Of a stretch of DNA of 64,000 nt, positions 31,743-44,325 are shown piece after piece. Position numbers and translations under genes: made by a program. The notes under the pieces are model-generated. The model had not been told where the DNA came from, ran no database searches, and worked only from the letters and a program-made list of their open reading frames with translations. The stretch is from Hofstenia miamia (Eukaryota > Xenacoelomorpha > Acoela): positions 3,046,001 to 3,110,000 of the forward strand of contig SCFE01000011.1 of the NCBI GenBank assembly GCA_004352715.1, given 5' to 3'. Position 1 is the first letter of the stretch; each line of letters starts with the position of its first letter.

Positions 31743-33700
31743 ATAGATATAAATCTTTGCATAAATAACTTTCAAAATATTATAATTAATTTTGTTCTAC
31801 CTAGTTAAGGCACATGCATATAGAATACTTTGCGAATTATTTAGGTAGTATCTGCAATCATCAAATGGTGATAATGATGTTATTTCAGTGTTAGTTAAAC
31901 TAATTTTATGTTTTTAAATTCACAAGGGATAATTGTTGGAAACATTATCTGCATCCAAACAATGTTTATAATTGCTAATAGTAATTTTTTCATCACTTTA
32001 GTAATGCTAAGAAATGTTGATTTACCAAACTTCAATTTAGTTTGAAAATAATGATATACAAAAAAATTGTCAAAATAAAAATGTGCTTTAAACTCTAATT
32101 TACTTTGCTCTATGATTAATGTTTAAAGAGTCTAAGATTCATTCACTCCATCACATTAATCTGTCCTCTAGTATTTTCACAAGTTTTTCAGAAGAATGCA
32201 TTATTTAAAAGTTTGCAAAAGTCATTTCCAAAATTATTTTTTTGCTTTTGAGCTCTTGTTGGTGGTATGATAAATATATGCTTCCAAAACATTTTTTTAA
32301 ATAAAATTACTCTATCCACACAAAATAAAATTGTGATAACCTATACATGTAATGACAAATAGAATTTTTAACATATTGCTAGTAGTTATGAAGAGCATAA
32401 GGATGTCCCCATGGAACAACCTGAAGTTCTTGTAAGACCTATGGCTATTTGCCATGTTGATTCCACTGGACACCATCTAATGACAAGATGTTTTGAAAAA
32501 GTAATTTGAGCAAACTAGTTTTTTGATTAATTTTTCACCTTTAAATTCTAGAATTAGGATGTATTTAATTACATGTTTATTTTAACAATGCTTTACACAT
32601 GTATCATTATGATTTAACAAAACTAATAGTTTGTAAATGTGCAAACAAAGATAGTAAATAGTTTATTATTTATATGCAAAAAAATTAGGTGCATGCTATT
32701 AGAAGATTGATTTTAGGAAACAAATATTGAAAGAAAAAGTATTGCTAACTTAAACAGCATCTCACTGACACAGTGCAGTTGATAACAGATTATTAGACTT
32801 CATTATGTTTGCTTAGGGAAATGATCTGTCATAGATATAGAACAGTGTTCTAAATTTTCTTGATTGGTCATTTAACTGATAATACATTTAGCATAACATT
32901 TACAGGGAGATCAGGGAATAAACAGTATACACAGCAATGTTTATGCAAATAGAATTTTAACTATACACATAAAGCTTTGTTGTTAACATGAATGCATGTC
33001 TTCTCCTCCCGTGAATAAAAATACAAGCTTTTTTCAGGTTGCATTATAATTAATCTTTATTAAATTATTTAACAGTAATATCCAAATATTTGATAAAACT
33101 TTCAATAGATGAATTGATGTTACATCAAAATATGCATCAAATATTAGATTGCTCATTTATGTGAGACATAGTTAAACAAATATTCATCCCAAATTCATTG
33201 CAGCTTTTCTATTATAAATTACATCATCATTTTTAACTGCTGAAATCATCACCACTATTGCCTAGTTAGGACTTTGTTAATTAAGAGCATCTGAAATTAA
33301 TAATAATAAAGTAATAATGAAAACAAAGCTAAGTAATTCAAAGTTTTTTTTCACAATTATTACTTTTGTAACATGGTTTCTTAACTCACCTTTTTGATTT
33401 TTAAATTAATTTTTTGGCTTAATTCCACTCAAAAGTCAAGTGATTATTTTTTAGCTGAATCTTTTGCCATAATACTTTTTGTGATTGGTTTAATAACAAA
33501 ATTTATTATAAAATTTAAAATTAATATTCTCTAAACATAATTCTAATTAAAAATGTTTAGTTTCACTTGATTGGAAGAGGTGCCTTTCCATTTGCAAATT
33601 CCAATTGAAAGGTAAGACTAACAATTATGTGTTTAAGCTTGCATTCTGTCCAATGCCTCTTCTAGCTTGATTTAATTCAAGCAACTCTACTTTTTCTCCT
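31743..33700. other. AT-rich non-coding region
   Basis: No coding region or repeat recognised in about 2 kb. Confidence 0.5.
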
Positions 33701-33759
33701 TGGACCAGCATATGTGCTTCATCTATTAAATTTTTTTCTTGTGCATTCTTGTAATTGTC

Positions 33760-36215
33760 TATATCACCTCTTTTTAGTTAACTTGGGTATTATTTCCATC
33801 TCTGTTGGGTCAATTTCTTTGCATTGTAAATATTTCATTTCTATTAGAACTGTGTTTGCCATTATCATCATATGGAGTTCATTTAGCCTTTCAGTAAAAA
33901 ATTTCAAATTAGTTCTTATAAAGCCAATGCATTTTAACTCAATCATCATAACTATTAGTGCATCAACTGTTTCTGAATGTGCCACTGATGTGTCAAGTTC
34001 TATCTCCAGATAAAAGTATTCAATTATCTTTGCCAGTTTTCTTGGGTTGGTGAATTCCTTGAAAAAGAAGCCTTTACATTATTTTTTGTCATTTTTTAGA
34101 ATTGTTTATGTTCACTCTTATCATAGCAATGATTTGCATCATTTTTGATATGTTGTAGTATTTGCACATATCTTCCCATAAATATAGACACACAATATCA
34201 TTTATCACTGCATGTAATATCATCATTCTAGTTGTTACTGAGCATACCACTTCTTTAGCCTCTTCTGTCTGCTCATGTATTTCTTTCCTGTCTTTCAACA
34301 GGTGATATGTGCTTATATCCCCCATATATATATATTCACTCTGTCTGTTTGCAATGAATTGCTAATTTCTTTGACTTTATGTATGCTGACTCCTGTATTA
34401 TCTGTACTGTTTTGAATAGGTCCTCTGCAAATGAGTTCTCCTTTGATAAAGGCAGTTTTGTAAGTCATTTGCAATTGATTTTCCACTTCAGCATTAACAT
34501 CAAAATGTTTTTGGGGTGTTTTGCAGATCAATAGTTCCATTTTAATGGGCTCCCTTTGGCTTTATCTGTCTATCAATTTGCTATAGCTTTTGCTATTCCA
34601 ATTATTGCAGGATAATTTGTTTTTCACTGTACCACTCTGTCCAAATCCTTGTGGACAACCCCACTTGTCTCAGCTAATTAGTTCTCCAGCTTTACAAGCT
34701 CATCTGATTTCTTTTCAGTGAGTGCTTCTCTATATTTTATCACCAACTTTGATAGTGGCTCTTTTTTGCCTCATATTACCTCTCAGCTATCTTCTCATTT
34801 GCTTTACAGACTATTGTTTTTTTATAGGTACCTGTTTTACCTTGTCTCTATCCACTGGAGTGCTTGTTTTTATATCTCATAGTCCCACTTCTCCATATTA
34901 CTTGATCAATTCTCTTTTGTGTTTATGGAGCCATTGCTGACAATCCTAATGTAAATTCTTCTTCAATTATTTTTATTTTGTTTTTGGTACTATTTCTATG
35001 ATATCTACTAGTTCATCTCTATTACCTCTTTTTATTATTTGTTTCAATTTCAATATCTTTATGAATGCACATTGAGGAAAGTCTACTAACAATTTTGCCA
35101 TTACTGTTCAGGATTTTGCCATTAATCTTCTCTCAGAATTTGAAGAACCATATCACTTGTGTTCCCATTCCTTTGGTAGATAAACATCTTTTGGTTATCA
35201 GAGATATTTGGTGAATTGCCTTAGAAGTAAGTCAGCTGCTGCTACCCTCTTGTTTTGGGCATCCCTTCAGAGATTCTATATGTCTTGGTTGGACATATGC
35301 ATAGCTTGGTTGTAATTTGAATGATTGTCATTTTTCCAATTGGTACCTTGTATTGTGCCAATGCTTTTATACTTTTGACTGAAGATATACTGACATTTGA
35401 ATTTTCCAGTAACAAGTTTTTAACATTAGGTACAATTAGGAACACAGTGATCTTGTTGCTTTTCCTGTTTCCTAATTCAATCATGTTTTTCAATTGATTT
35501 GATACTATAATCATCTCTTAAAAATATAGCCATAATCCCTACCATACACCAATATTTAATCATATTGCTGCTGGGTTCTTGGAATATTCTTCTGAATATG
35601 ACTTGTGTTTGTAATTAATGACTTTGTTATATGTCTTTCAATATCTTCTCTATAATTTCATGCTTCCCCATTAGCAATCTGATTTTTGTCTTCAGCCACA
35701 ATTCCTGCATAAATTTGTCAGCTTTTATTCCTTGCCAGACTTGAAATACTTCAAGAAATTCTTTCCTTTAGTTTAGGCTGCATCTGATATTGATGTTTGT
35801 TATTTCTTCCAGGTTTCTTGTGAGTCCTAGAGCTTCCATAGTCTGGGCTTGCATGAACATGTCTAACACCAGCTGAGGTTCTCCCATTATTCAGAGAGTT
35901 GTGGTTCAGTTATTCAGGCTGAGATCAGTCCCTATCAATTTTGATACTGTTCACTGAGTCTGGCTGTTATCTACTTTGAAGATGTTTTGATTGTGTTCCA
36001 CCATTTTCTAGAGAGATTTTGTGAGGCCTTGTCTTCTCTACTGCTAACAGCTCTATTTATATGTTAGTAACTATCATTCTCTTGTTGCTAACTGATGCCA
36101 AGTTCTTTGTATATTTAGCATTTTTCAAAAATTGTATGATTAGCAGGATAATGAATTCCAAATTTACTTGCTCTGCTTTTGCTAGTATTCTACATTTGCT
36201 CACCAGCATCTGTTC
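33760..36215 (-). pseudogene. Family A-like gag, diverged copy
   Basis: Minus-strand frames from high to low coordinate contain the block shared with 28.3 kb (35900-36062), then KVPIGKMTIIQI (35514-35242; compare SSPMGKMSIVNI at 17.2 kb), then MELLICKTPQ and MTYKTAFIKGE (34540-34313; compare KILICTPLE and VMKAFMH), then frames at 34325-34089 and 33985-33764. The block order matches the gag at 57.8-60 kb. All frames are interrupted. No zinc knuckle was found. The downstream end fades into AT-rich DNA at about 33.7 kb. Confidence 0.5.
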
Positions 36216-36219
36216 CTCT

Positions 36220-37463
36220 TGTAACATCCTCTACCAGGCATCATTACTATTTATCTTTTGCTACTCTATAACACTTGTCGTAGTTTTGCAGGTAGGGATT
36301 TACCTGATTAGATACTGCTTGGCTTTTGTTTCTATTAACACAATGTAACTAGATTTAACTGTTCACTATTTAGGTGATGAAGTCATGTGGCAATTTCTCC
36401 AATGATCAATAGTGGGCATCTGCCTGAAGCTGATCTCCACATCCAGTTTCACTTGTTCAGTGAGGATCCACTTGATTGAGTTCCACCTCTCAGCACATCA
36501 ATGTAACTTATGTGTACCCTATCCTAGCTCAGAGTATACTCAAGACCAGACACAATTTGACTTTGTCTCTTTTTGTAAAATGTTCCATTTGATTGCATTC
36601 CATGCCTCAGCAATTTATGTGTACCTTATCCTAGTTCAGTACATACTCAAGACATGACACAATTTGACTTAAGCTCTATTTTGTAAAAGTGTTCTATTTG
36701 TTCACAGCCTGACTTGTTACTAGCTGCTCATTTAACATTACATGTAGCCATTAACAAAATAAATTGGCATCTCTAAATATATTAGTTTTGAGCAGCTTCC
36801 TAACTTACATTTATAAATTAATACATGTACAGTGACTTTATTAGTCATTATTGGTCATTAATTTGGATCTAAAATAGTATTAGTATATTTCCTAAGTTTT
36901 GGTCATCCAACCATTTGTTCACAGTTAATTATCTTGATACATGTATTAAGTGATCACTAGTCAGCTAATCAATAGCAAAACCCCTATACCTAACTTATGT
37001 GCACTTTCATGGTCTAGCACAGGGCTACTTGAATCATTCCCTATGATGGATCCAGACTACTACTAAACACCACTCAATTAGCTTGACATCATATTAAATA
37101 ATCAAACCATTATAGTAGAATGAAATAAGAATTCTAAATAAAATTCTTTATCAATTGCTTACCATATTTAATTTGTATTTATAGTAATTCCAGAAAAGTA
37201 CCTGTTGATTTCAAATTTAAACTTTTCTTCTGCCAAGATGGTGGCTGAAAATAATGGAAGCAATTTTGCACCCTTGTTTTGCCAAAAGTATCTTTATCCA
37301 CTGATACTAATCTCTTGCTTTTGACACATATTGTTTCTTGGTTGCATATTACAAATAAATCTAAGTTAATCTAATTGATCAAAATACAATATTTCTAATC
37401 ATTGTTTCTTAAATCTTATTCTCACTCTGCAGCTTATTTTTTATTTGTTTGGATGATGCTACA
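36220..37463 (-). repeat. Family A solo LTR, copy 8, with internal duplication
   Basis: The plus-strand left end is TGTAACATCCTCTACC and the right end is GGATGATGCTACA. It is flanked by CTCT on both sides (36216-36219 and 37464-37467), the 4-bp target duplication typical of Ty3/Gypsy. An internal segment of about 110 bases (around TTATGTGTACCCTATCCTAG) occurs twice between about 36500 and 36700, which makes this copy longer than copy 1. Confidence 0.85.
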
Positions 37464-37467
37464 CTCT

Positions 37468-38060
37468 TCCAACATGAATTTATCATCATGTGAGACATTT
37501 GTGATCATCTCTCTTCTGTGTAACTGATAATTGTATTGAATTTGGTCTGTGCTCTACATCTATTACTAGTGACACACTTGTGAATTTTGTATTTATTTTA
37601 GTATATTTTTGGATAATCTCATCACATGTTGTTGGTCACAGTTTCCCATGTGTGTTCTCAGTAATTCTTCTTGCTGCCATAAAGTATGGCAGCATGTCTA
37701 TTCCTATTCTTGTCATTTTGTCTGATCTTTCCCTTTAACATATTTATAATTATCTCTATAACCTGCTGCCACTGACTTTCTCCTACTCAAAAGGTTACCT
37801 CTCTGATCAGTTTGATTAAAGTTTGCTTAAGTTGCTCTGTGACTCTGTTCACTTGTGGATGGCATACTGTTGCTTTAACATGTTTAAATTCTAGTAGTTT
37901 TGTTAATTCCTCCAATAATTTAATTACAAACAGCATTTCCCTGTCTGTGATTGGTTTCCAAAATGGTCTGGATTCTAGGATCCATTCTTTGCCTATTTTC
38001 TATGTGACAACTTTTGCCATGGTTGAGTTGAACAGTGTTACTCTACAATATCTCATGAAT
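37468..38060 (-). pseudogene. Ty3/Gypsy integrase core fragment
   Basis: The minus strand reads FWKPITDREMLFV, then LLEFKHVKATVCHPQVNRVT with EQLKQTLIKL and SQWQQVIE. This fits the second half of the integrase core (the D of TDRE, then the HPQxN and E..NQTL region). The Glu position reads TEQLKQTL, so the catalytic Glu may remain. The corresponding plus-strand copy is at 56330-56540. Stops follow, and a solo LTR (36220-37463) lies immediately downstream. Confidence 0.65.
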
Positions 38061-38074
38061 GTGTAGCCTACCCT

Positions 38075-38500
38075 TGCTTTTGCTTACTCAAGACAAGAGA
38101 CAAATGGACTTAGTCTCTATTTGTTAAGTGTACTGTATACTTGCAAACTGGATTGTCACTAGCTGCTTACTTAATATTATAATTAGTCATTGTGAAAATA
38201 TATTGGCTTTAGTAAATTAATTAAATATCTAGGAGTTACTTTCCTACATGTAATAGTAGATATATGCATTTATGCTTAGTCACATTATCAGTCACATTAT
38301 CATCATTAATTTGAAATCTGAAATAATGTAATATAAATTCCTACATTTGGTTTAATAGCCATATCTCAAATTTGTTATCATTAGTACATGTAAGAGAATG
38401 ATCAATAGTCAGCTAAATGATAGTAAAATCTCCTAACTATAATCCTAAACTAAGTGCACTTTTGTAGATCAGCACAAGGAACCTAGAATCACCTCCTATA
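38075..38500 (-). repeat. Family A LTR fragment, copy 9
   Basis: Matches the middle of the LTR (blocks TACTCAAGACAAGA, AGCTGCTTACTTAATATTAT, AGTGCACTTTTGT and AAGGAACCTAGAATCA). Both LTR ends are absent. It separates integrase from the RNase H-integrase linker and so is either an old insertion or a rearrangement. Confidence 0.65.
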
Positions 38501-38590
38501 GTATTTGGATATAACTATCCTCAGATTTTAGACTACCATGTAGAATAGGCCCCATCATTAAATTTCAAAATATACATCCTGAAGTAAGAG

Positions 38591-40565
38591 TTAGCTTCCT
38601 TTGGCAATGATTGTTTTTGGGATATTCACCTTCTTTCTTATTTCTTTATGTGTATTGTCTGGGTGTTGTTTCTGTATAATTTCATCTTGCAATATTTCTT
38701 CTTTCTTTGTTATTTGTAGTATTAGATTGCTTTTTTTATCAATATTTATTTTGGGTAGCTCTTCATACTTGCTATGCAGTAGGAAGTTGAACTTCTTTTT
38801 TCCTCCATTCTCCTTCAGGTCATCCCTTGGGTATTCTCTTAGATCTGTGTTATCTTGTAGTTTCCTTTCCATTGTTGAAACACAAATTTGTACTAACATA
38901 AGAACTCAATCCATTGCAATACCATCAACATCCCATTGCTTGCAAATTTCTTAAAAAAAGAGAATCCAATGTTGTCAGCTTACACTCAGAATTCCTTCCC
39001 AATTAGGAAATGTCTGAATTTTTTAATGCTTTCTACTAGTGCCAACTTTCCCAGTTTAGAGAAGATGTAGTTTTTCAAGGTCTTTAATTTCTTGATGAAC
39101 CATTGAACAGGTTCTTCTCTTCTGTTTTTCATCTGTGCCAAGCATTTGACTATGGCACCTTACTCAAATCAAACTCTAGTATGAATGGCTTTGAATAGTC
39201 CAGGATGTTGGTTGACAGGGTTTTTGCCAATTCCTTTTTTATGAGATCTAGCTCCTCTTCATCTTGCCCATTCACATGAAAGTGGTGTTCTTTCTCAGTA
39301 GATTTCCCGCTGATTTTTACAATTTAAATTTTAATATTACAGTAGTTAAAGAACCCTATTGTAGAGTCACTCAGGGCCCTAATTTTTCGAACTTATTATT
39401 TTCAGCACTCTGGAATGGTGTTACATCTTTTGACATCTTGATTCTTTGATTTGCTGCTACCTTATTTGTATCAATTTCTTTTAATTGATTTATGAATTTT
39501 AAGTGTAGTTATTTTAGTAGTGTTAGTATTTGTCCTCTTGATTTGAATTGCATGTGAATTGCTTGTTTAACTTTGTGAGGGAAACTGTGCTTTGAAATTG
39601 TAAACAAGTCAGGTAATAATTACAGATTTTTGTAATACTTATCTGAGTCAATATAGTGAAGTGCAAAATAAATTCAGCAGCTAAATAGATATGGCTTTTA
39701 CAATTATTTATCTACTAACCCCCTTTAGATTCTTTGATTAAAGATTTGTTAATGATAACTGTTGTTTAAGATCTGGTGATAATTCAGGAGGAAACTGCAC
39801 CAGGTCTAGGGTGACAAATAGCTCCTTAACTGTGACAGCCTGAATCATGGCTGCTTTAGGTTATGATTAAAGGTAGGGAATAGCATCTTTAATTCAATCT
39901 GTTCATACATGCACTTAATTATTACAACTTGCAAATTTACTATGCTGTTGGCAAAGTTGAATGCACAGCAACTATGTGCCTGTAATTTATTATTAATTTA
40001 CATGAGCTGAGATAAGAGAACTCTGAGATAAATTGTTATTGAGATAGAAATTAATACTTGATATACAAAATTAGCACCTTGGTGAGTAAGGGTGGCTTCA
40101 AAGGTTTGGCTTCAGTGTGATGCTGTGTGAATTAGTCACTGCTGAAGTTCTTTTTGGAATGGAATTTCTTTATTTGTTAGGCAAAATTGGTGAACCACCA
40201 ATGTATTTTTTCTGTTGGAATGTGGGTTGCTCTGGTAGACTTTGCAACCTTTGATCTAAACTCTTGAGTAACCCAGTACCACTAGAGTAGCCAGAGCTCC
40301 CTCATAATTTTACACTATTGTCCACTACAAATCCTTTCTGTTATCTGGTTTGCATTTGTCCTTTATCATATCTCTGGCTTCTTCATTCATTTTTATTATC
40401 CCTTTTTTCTATCCCAGGAAGACTTTTTTAAATCTCAACTTTATTTCCATTGATTCAGTCCAGCATTACTCAATATCATGAGTGCTCTATCCAGATTTTC
40501 TAGACATTCTTCCATTGTTCTGCTGTCTAACACAAAGTCATCTATGTATGCTCCATTGTCACTGC
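38591..40565 (-). pseudogene. Ty3/Gypsy RT - RNase H - linker fragment
   Basis: From high to low coordinates the minus strand gives the RT active-site region NGAYIDDFVLDSRTMEECLE (about 40565-40480), a stretch of about 1 kb without clear coding (possible insertion), RNase H (about 39205-38985: NRREEPVQWF, KKLKTLKNY, LALVESIKKFRHFLI), and a linker (38899-38591: EELPKINIDKKSNLILQI, EILQDEIIQKQHPDN) that matches EGLPKIKVDKKRQVVLP at 55740-55790. The order RT, RNase H, linker is correct for one pol. YIDD is intact, but the whole is broken by stops. Confidence 0.65.
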
Positions 40566-40574
40566 TTTTTAGAA

Positions 40575-41150
40575 GTAAGGAAGGTAGTCAGTCAAAAGAA
40601 GAACTAAAATCAAACTTGAATGTGTTTAAAAATAAATTATAAAATTATTTATCATCTTAGATTAATTTTGTATTATGCAACTAAGAAATTATCAGTAAAA
40701 AGATTTATAATTAGTATCTGTTGATTTGACTAATTTGACAAAATAAAGTTGTTGAATTAACTTCCCTTATTTTCAGCCAACTTGGCAGACAAACAATTTG
40801 AAATTTGAGATGAATAGGTACTTTTTGAACTTAATTATAAATAGAGCAAAATTCATTCTAACAGTTGTTGAAGAAAATTTTTTGGAATTCTTATCTTTAG
40901 TTTTATTATAGTTTGATTATCATCTATGATGTTCAGCTAAACAGTTGGTGTTCAGTAGTGGCAAGGATCCCATAATGGGAATGATTCTAGGTTCCTTATT
41001 CCAAGCCATGAACCTGCAATTAGGCTAGGAAAACAATTAAGAGATTATATTTTCATTTAGCTAGCTATCAATCATTTCCTACAGGTATGAGCAAAAATAA
41101 AGTCACTATAAGGCTAGTAAGCCAAATGTAGGTTTTTGTAATTATATTAA
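40575..41150 (+). repeat. Family A LTR fragment, copy 10 (opposite orientation)
   Basis: Similar to copy 4 in the same orientation (blocks TAATTTGACAAAATAAAG, TTTTCAGCCAACTTGGCAG, AGTAGTGGCAAGGATCCCAT and AGGTTCCTTATTCCAAGCC). Both ends are missing. Confidence 0.65.
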
Positions 41151-41156
41151 ACTAGT

Positions 41157-41500
41157 GTGGCATACTCCATCAAATAATGATATGTGGTCAAGGTGAGAGA
41201 AAAGATGGACGCAACTAAGACTAAAATGTAATAATGATTAAATTGTAAGCACATGATTATGATTGATTATTTGATTTGTAAATTGCTTTATGCAGTTATA
41301 TTTAAATTAACTTGACAGTATTTGACAAAAACAAAATGACCAAACAGTGTACACTAATTAACACTGATGATGTGTAATTAAAAGCAGAAATGAAATGATT
41401 ATTTACTGAAATGTGCTATAAATATACAACAAATGTTAGAAAGGTTGGTGGACAAATTTAGTTGTGATATACTTCTTTCTTTATTGTCAGGTTATTTATT
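41157..41500 (+). repeat. Family B LTR fragment (first 350 bases)
   Basis: Begins TGTGGCATACTCCATCAA and follows 11675-12070 at perhaps 75% identity by eye (blocks TATTTGACAAAA, TGCTATAAATATA and TATTGTCAGGT). It ends where minus-strand RT sequence begins, so it is truncated. Confidence 0.6.
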
Positions 41501-41504
41501 TTCT

Positions 41505-42480
41505 CTATATTGCTTGGCTCCATCAGCACCTGCCAGTAAGCTTTACAGAGATCTGTAACTGTGAAGTACTTATTTTTGTCACATCATAAAGAGTGTCTCC
41601 AGTCTGTGATATTATTCAGCTTTCTAATGTGGTTGCATAGTTAATGTTTCTTCCCTTTTTGAATGAAAACTATGGGTGCTGTATATGGGATTTCACTTGG
41701 TTACATGATGGTGTTGTAAAATAGTTCCTTTAGTATTATATTGTACACTTCTTTCATTCTTTCTTGCAATCTCAGTACTGGTAGACTTATGGAGGGCAAT
41801 CATTGTTATGATCTTGTGGATTTTGCCTACTGCTCCTCCACACTTATTTCTCTGAAGTTGAATATTTGCACAAGCTTTTTAATGAGGTTTCTTAACTGCT
41901 TTGTTTTTTTCCTCTGTTAGATGTTGGTGTTTTTCATTGTTTATTTTTGGGAATATTTTGATTGATTCTCTTCATCTACTATGACAACATTTATGTTTTT
42001 TGTAGTTTCCTCCTCTCTAATCTTATCACATTTCCAGGATTGTTATTTTGCTTGCTTCAAGAATACAATTCTGTTCATACAATTCATAGTTATACTCTGC
42101 CAATTTCCTCACTTACCACACATAAGCTTGCTGGTATCATCAATCTCTTTGTGTTTATTCCTATCTGATAAAGTGTCATAATGTTATCTTTGTCCATTTC
42201 CTCCAACTTAATTTCATGATACCTCCATTGATTTGGCAGCTGTTGCACATCCTTCTTCAGTTTGAAACAAACTGCTTGTTCTAGCTCAATTTCATTGGAT
42301 GTTTACAGGAGCTCTTCTTGGACATTGATGGTCTGTTGTTGGAAATTGTGATTTTTCAAGAAGTTGCTTCCCAGTATAACATTGTATGGTAGTAAGTTTC
42401 TTATCATGTCAATCACTGTTAATTTTTGCCAATGTGTAGTTCTTGTATAAGGAATCATTTCCCTTATCATGAAGGCTAAC
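41505..42480 (-). pseudogene. Ty3/Gypsy protease C-terminal part and RT N-terminal part
   Basis: Minus-strand reading gives a protease-end block (PYNVILGSNFLKNHNFQQQT at about 42400-42340), a linker with ELEQAVCFKLKKDV and NQWRYHEIKLEEMDKD, and then RT (PYTAPIVFIQKGKK at about 41690, KYFTVTDLCKAYWQVLMEP at about 41570-41510). The RT palm then stops at the family B LTR fragment. Frames are interrupted, so this is a dead fragment. Confidence 0.6.
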
Positions 42481-42494
42481 TCCCATAAAAAATT

Positions 42495-42549
42495 TCTATT
42501 ACATCATCATTTTTTAGAATTTTTCTTTGCTATAAATATATAATATACA

Positions 42550-42585
<36 letters not shown>

Positions 42586-42900
42586 TATTCTAGCATCATC
42601 AGAGTTTGTACAGTAATACAAATAAGTATAATGCAAGAACTAAGTGATAGCATAGTATCTACTATTGAGTAGTCAAGAAATCTTATAGCAACAAAGTATG
42701 ATGGGCTAGTTAGATTAGTAGGGAATATTGATGCCAGTGAAGGATTGCAGATTAATATACAGATCTGGGCTAATATGTGCATACTGCTATTACTATTATA
42801 CTGCCATTTACAGGAGGCATATAAGAATACATGGCAATAACTGCCAAAGTGAAATGAGGTAGTGGCCATCAAGAGCATGAAATTATTGATTCTGCACCAA
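42495..42900. other. Unassigned, with TA microsatellite
   Basis: TA run at 42557-42582. The rest shows no clear domain in any frame and lies between two minus-strand pol fragments. Confidence 0.4.
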
Positions 42901-42901
42901 C

Positions 42902-43890
42902 TCAACTCCAGACATGAATGGGTTTGCGTGGTTTACATAAGAGAGCAGAGCCACTTACAGCTAAATTGCACATGTGGCCTATTATTTTTCTTATTAACTC
43001 ATGTTTATAATACTCTGGTACAGTGATTCTCAATGTTAACATTTCCAGTTCTGTTGAACCATAATTCTCTTTGCTCATTTTCAGTTTCCTACTAAAGAAT
43101 TGAATGGGTACCACTTCACTGTTTTTTAATTGTCCTAGACATGCTCCAATTGCTAATATAAATTTTTTATCATATGCTGGTGTAATTTAATGACTGTAGT
43201 TTTAATACTTCTGTTTTTATTTTCTCTAGATCATCCTGCTTCTACCAGGTCCATTAAAATGCTACTGAATACTTTAGTAGATGTGTTTTCTGTACTATGT
43301 TTGGTACAAGCATTCCATAGTAATTAATGAATCAGATTATATTTTGCAAGTCTTTTCTTGTTTTTGGTTTCACAATGTTTTTTATCATATCCTGCAAATT
43401 GTTTTTTTATCTTAATATTCCCATTTTCAATTTCTCTTCCTAAGAATACAATTTGCATTTTCAGTATTTCACAATTATTGCCATTCACTCTTAAACCTGA
43501 GTTATATAAAATGTTCAATGTTCTTTTGAATTTGTTGGTATGTTCTTGTATTGTGTTGCTTGCTATTGGTATGTTGTCTATGTATGCACTTATTCCAATT
43601 TTGATATTATTATTTTGTGTTGATACTTTAGTTACATATCTATGTTAAGTCACTTGAGTGCTGCACAATCAAAAGGTCATATACATCCACTAATATATAC
43701 CATATGCTGTAATAAATTCATTGTTTTTTCAGTATCCTTTGTGGGGCATTATCATAAAAATCAGCAAAAAGTCCTAGTTCCTTTTCTAATGAGGGATTCA
43801 TGCCAAAGCATGGATTTTCTGAATCTATCATTTATATTATAAACTCCTCCTGCTATAGTACCTCTTCTGATAAAGGTAAAAAGTAAACAG
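42902..43890 (-). pseudogene. Ty3/Gypsy RT - RNase H fragment, second family
   Basis: The minus strand contains the RT palm in broken frames (about 43880-43640), GISAYIDNIPIAS (YxDD changed to YIDN, about 43600), FKRTLNILYNSGLRVNGNN and QIVFLGREIENG (thumb, 43518-43400), and then the RNase H start VPIQFFSRKLKMSKENYGST with ELEML (43114-43020). The catalytic second Asp of YxDD is Asn, so the enzyme would be dead even without the stops. Sequence details differ from the RT at 38.6-40.6 kb, which suggests a different copy or family. Confidence 0.65.
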
Positions 43891-44289
43891 GAGATTTTAA
43901 GATGGAAGAATGGCTACACTTGGCTGACCTGAAGCTGACTCACATAAGACTATTAAAGAAAAGGAAAAGAGAAACTCTAAGGTTCTTGGGTGCAGTGAGT
44001 AAAACCTACATGCTAAGTGAAAACCTAAGCTCAGTGTATTTCTCATTTTGTGCAATTTAGGTTTTAGCATTAATAACAATTTTATTTATTAAAAGAAATG
44101 CATAATGACAAAAATTGCTAACCAGATACCTAGCTTTAAGTTAAAGGATATGCTAGAGCTGCTGTACCACTTCTGCATGCCCCTTAACTGCACAGGGGTA
44201 ATTTAGTAAACCAAAACTTAAAATAAAGTAAATTCAAAATAAAAGTTTAATGAGTTTTTCTTGAAAAAAAAGATAATGAATAATTCAAA

Positions 44290-44325
<36 letters not shown>

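Noticed and set aside
33714-34013. Plus-strand hydrophobic ORF as a membrane protein
   Set aside because: It is the complement of charged minus-strand gag; hydrophobic shadows opposite Lys/Glu-rich coding are expected.
38601-38954. Plus-strand 117-codon Phe/Ser/Cys-rich ORF
   Set aside because: Antisense of the RNase H-integrase linker, which matches 55.7 kb.
44291-44322. TA runs as transposon target duplications
   Set aside because: TA microsatellites occur at many unrelated places (29115, 42557, 44291, 53983) and are not paired around an element.
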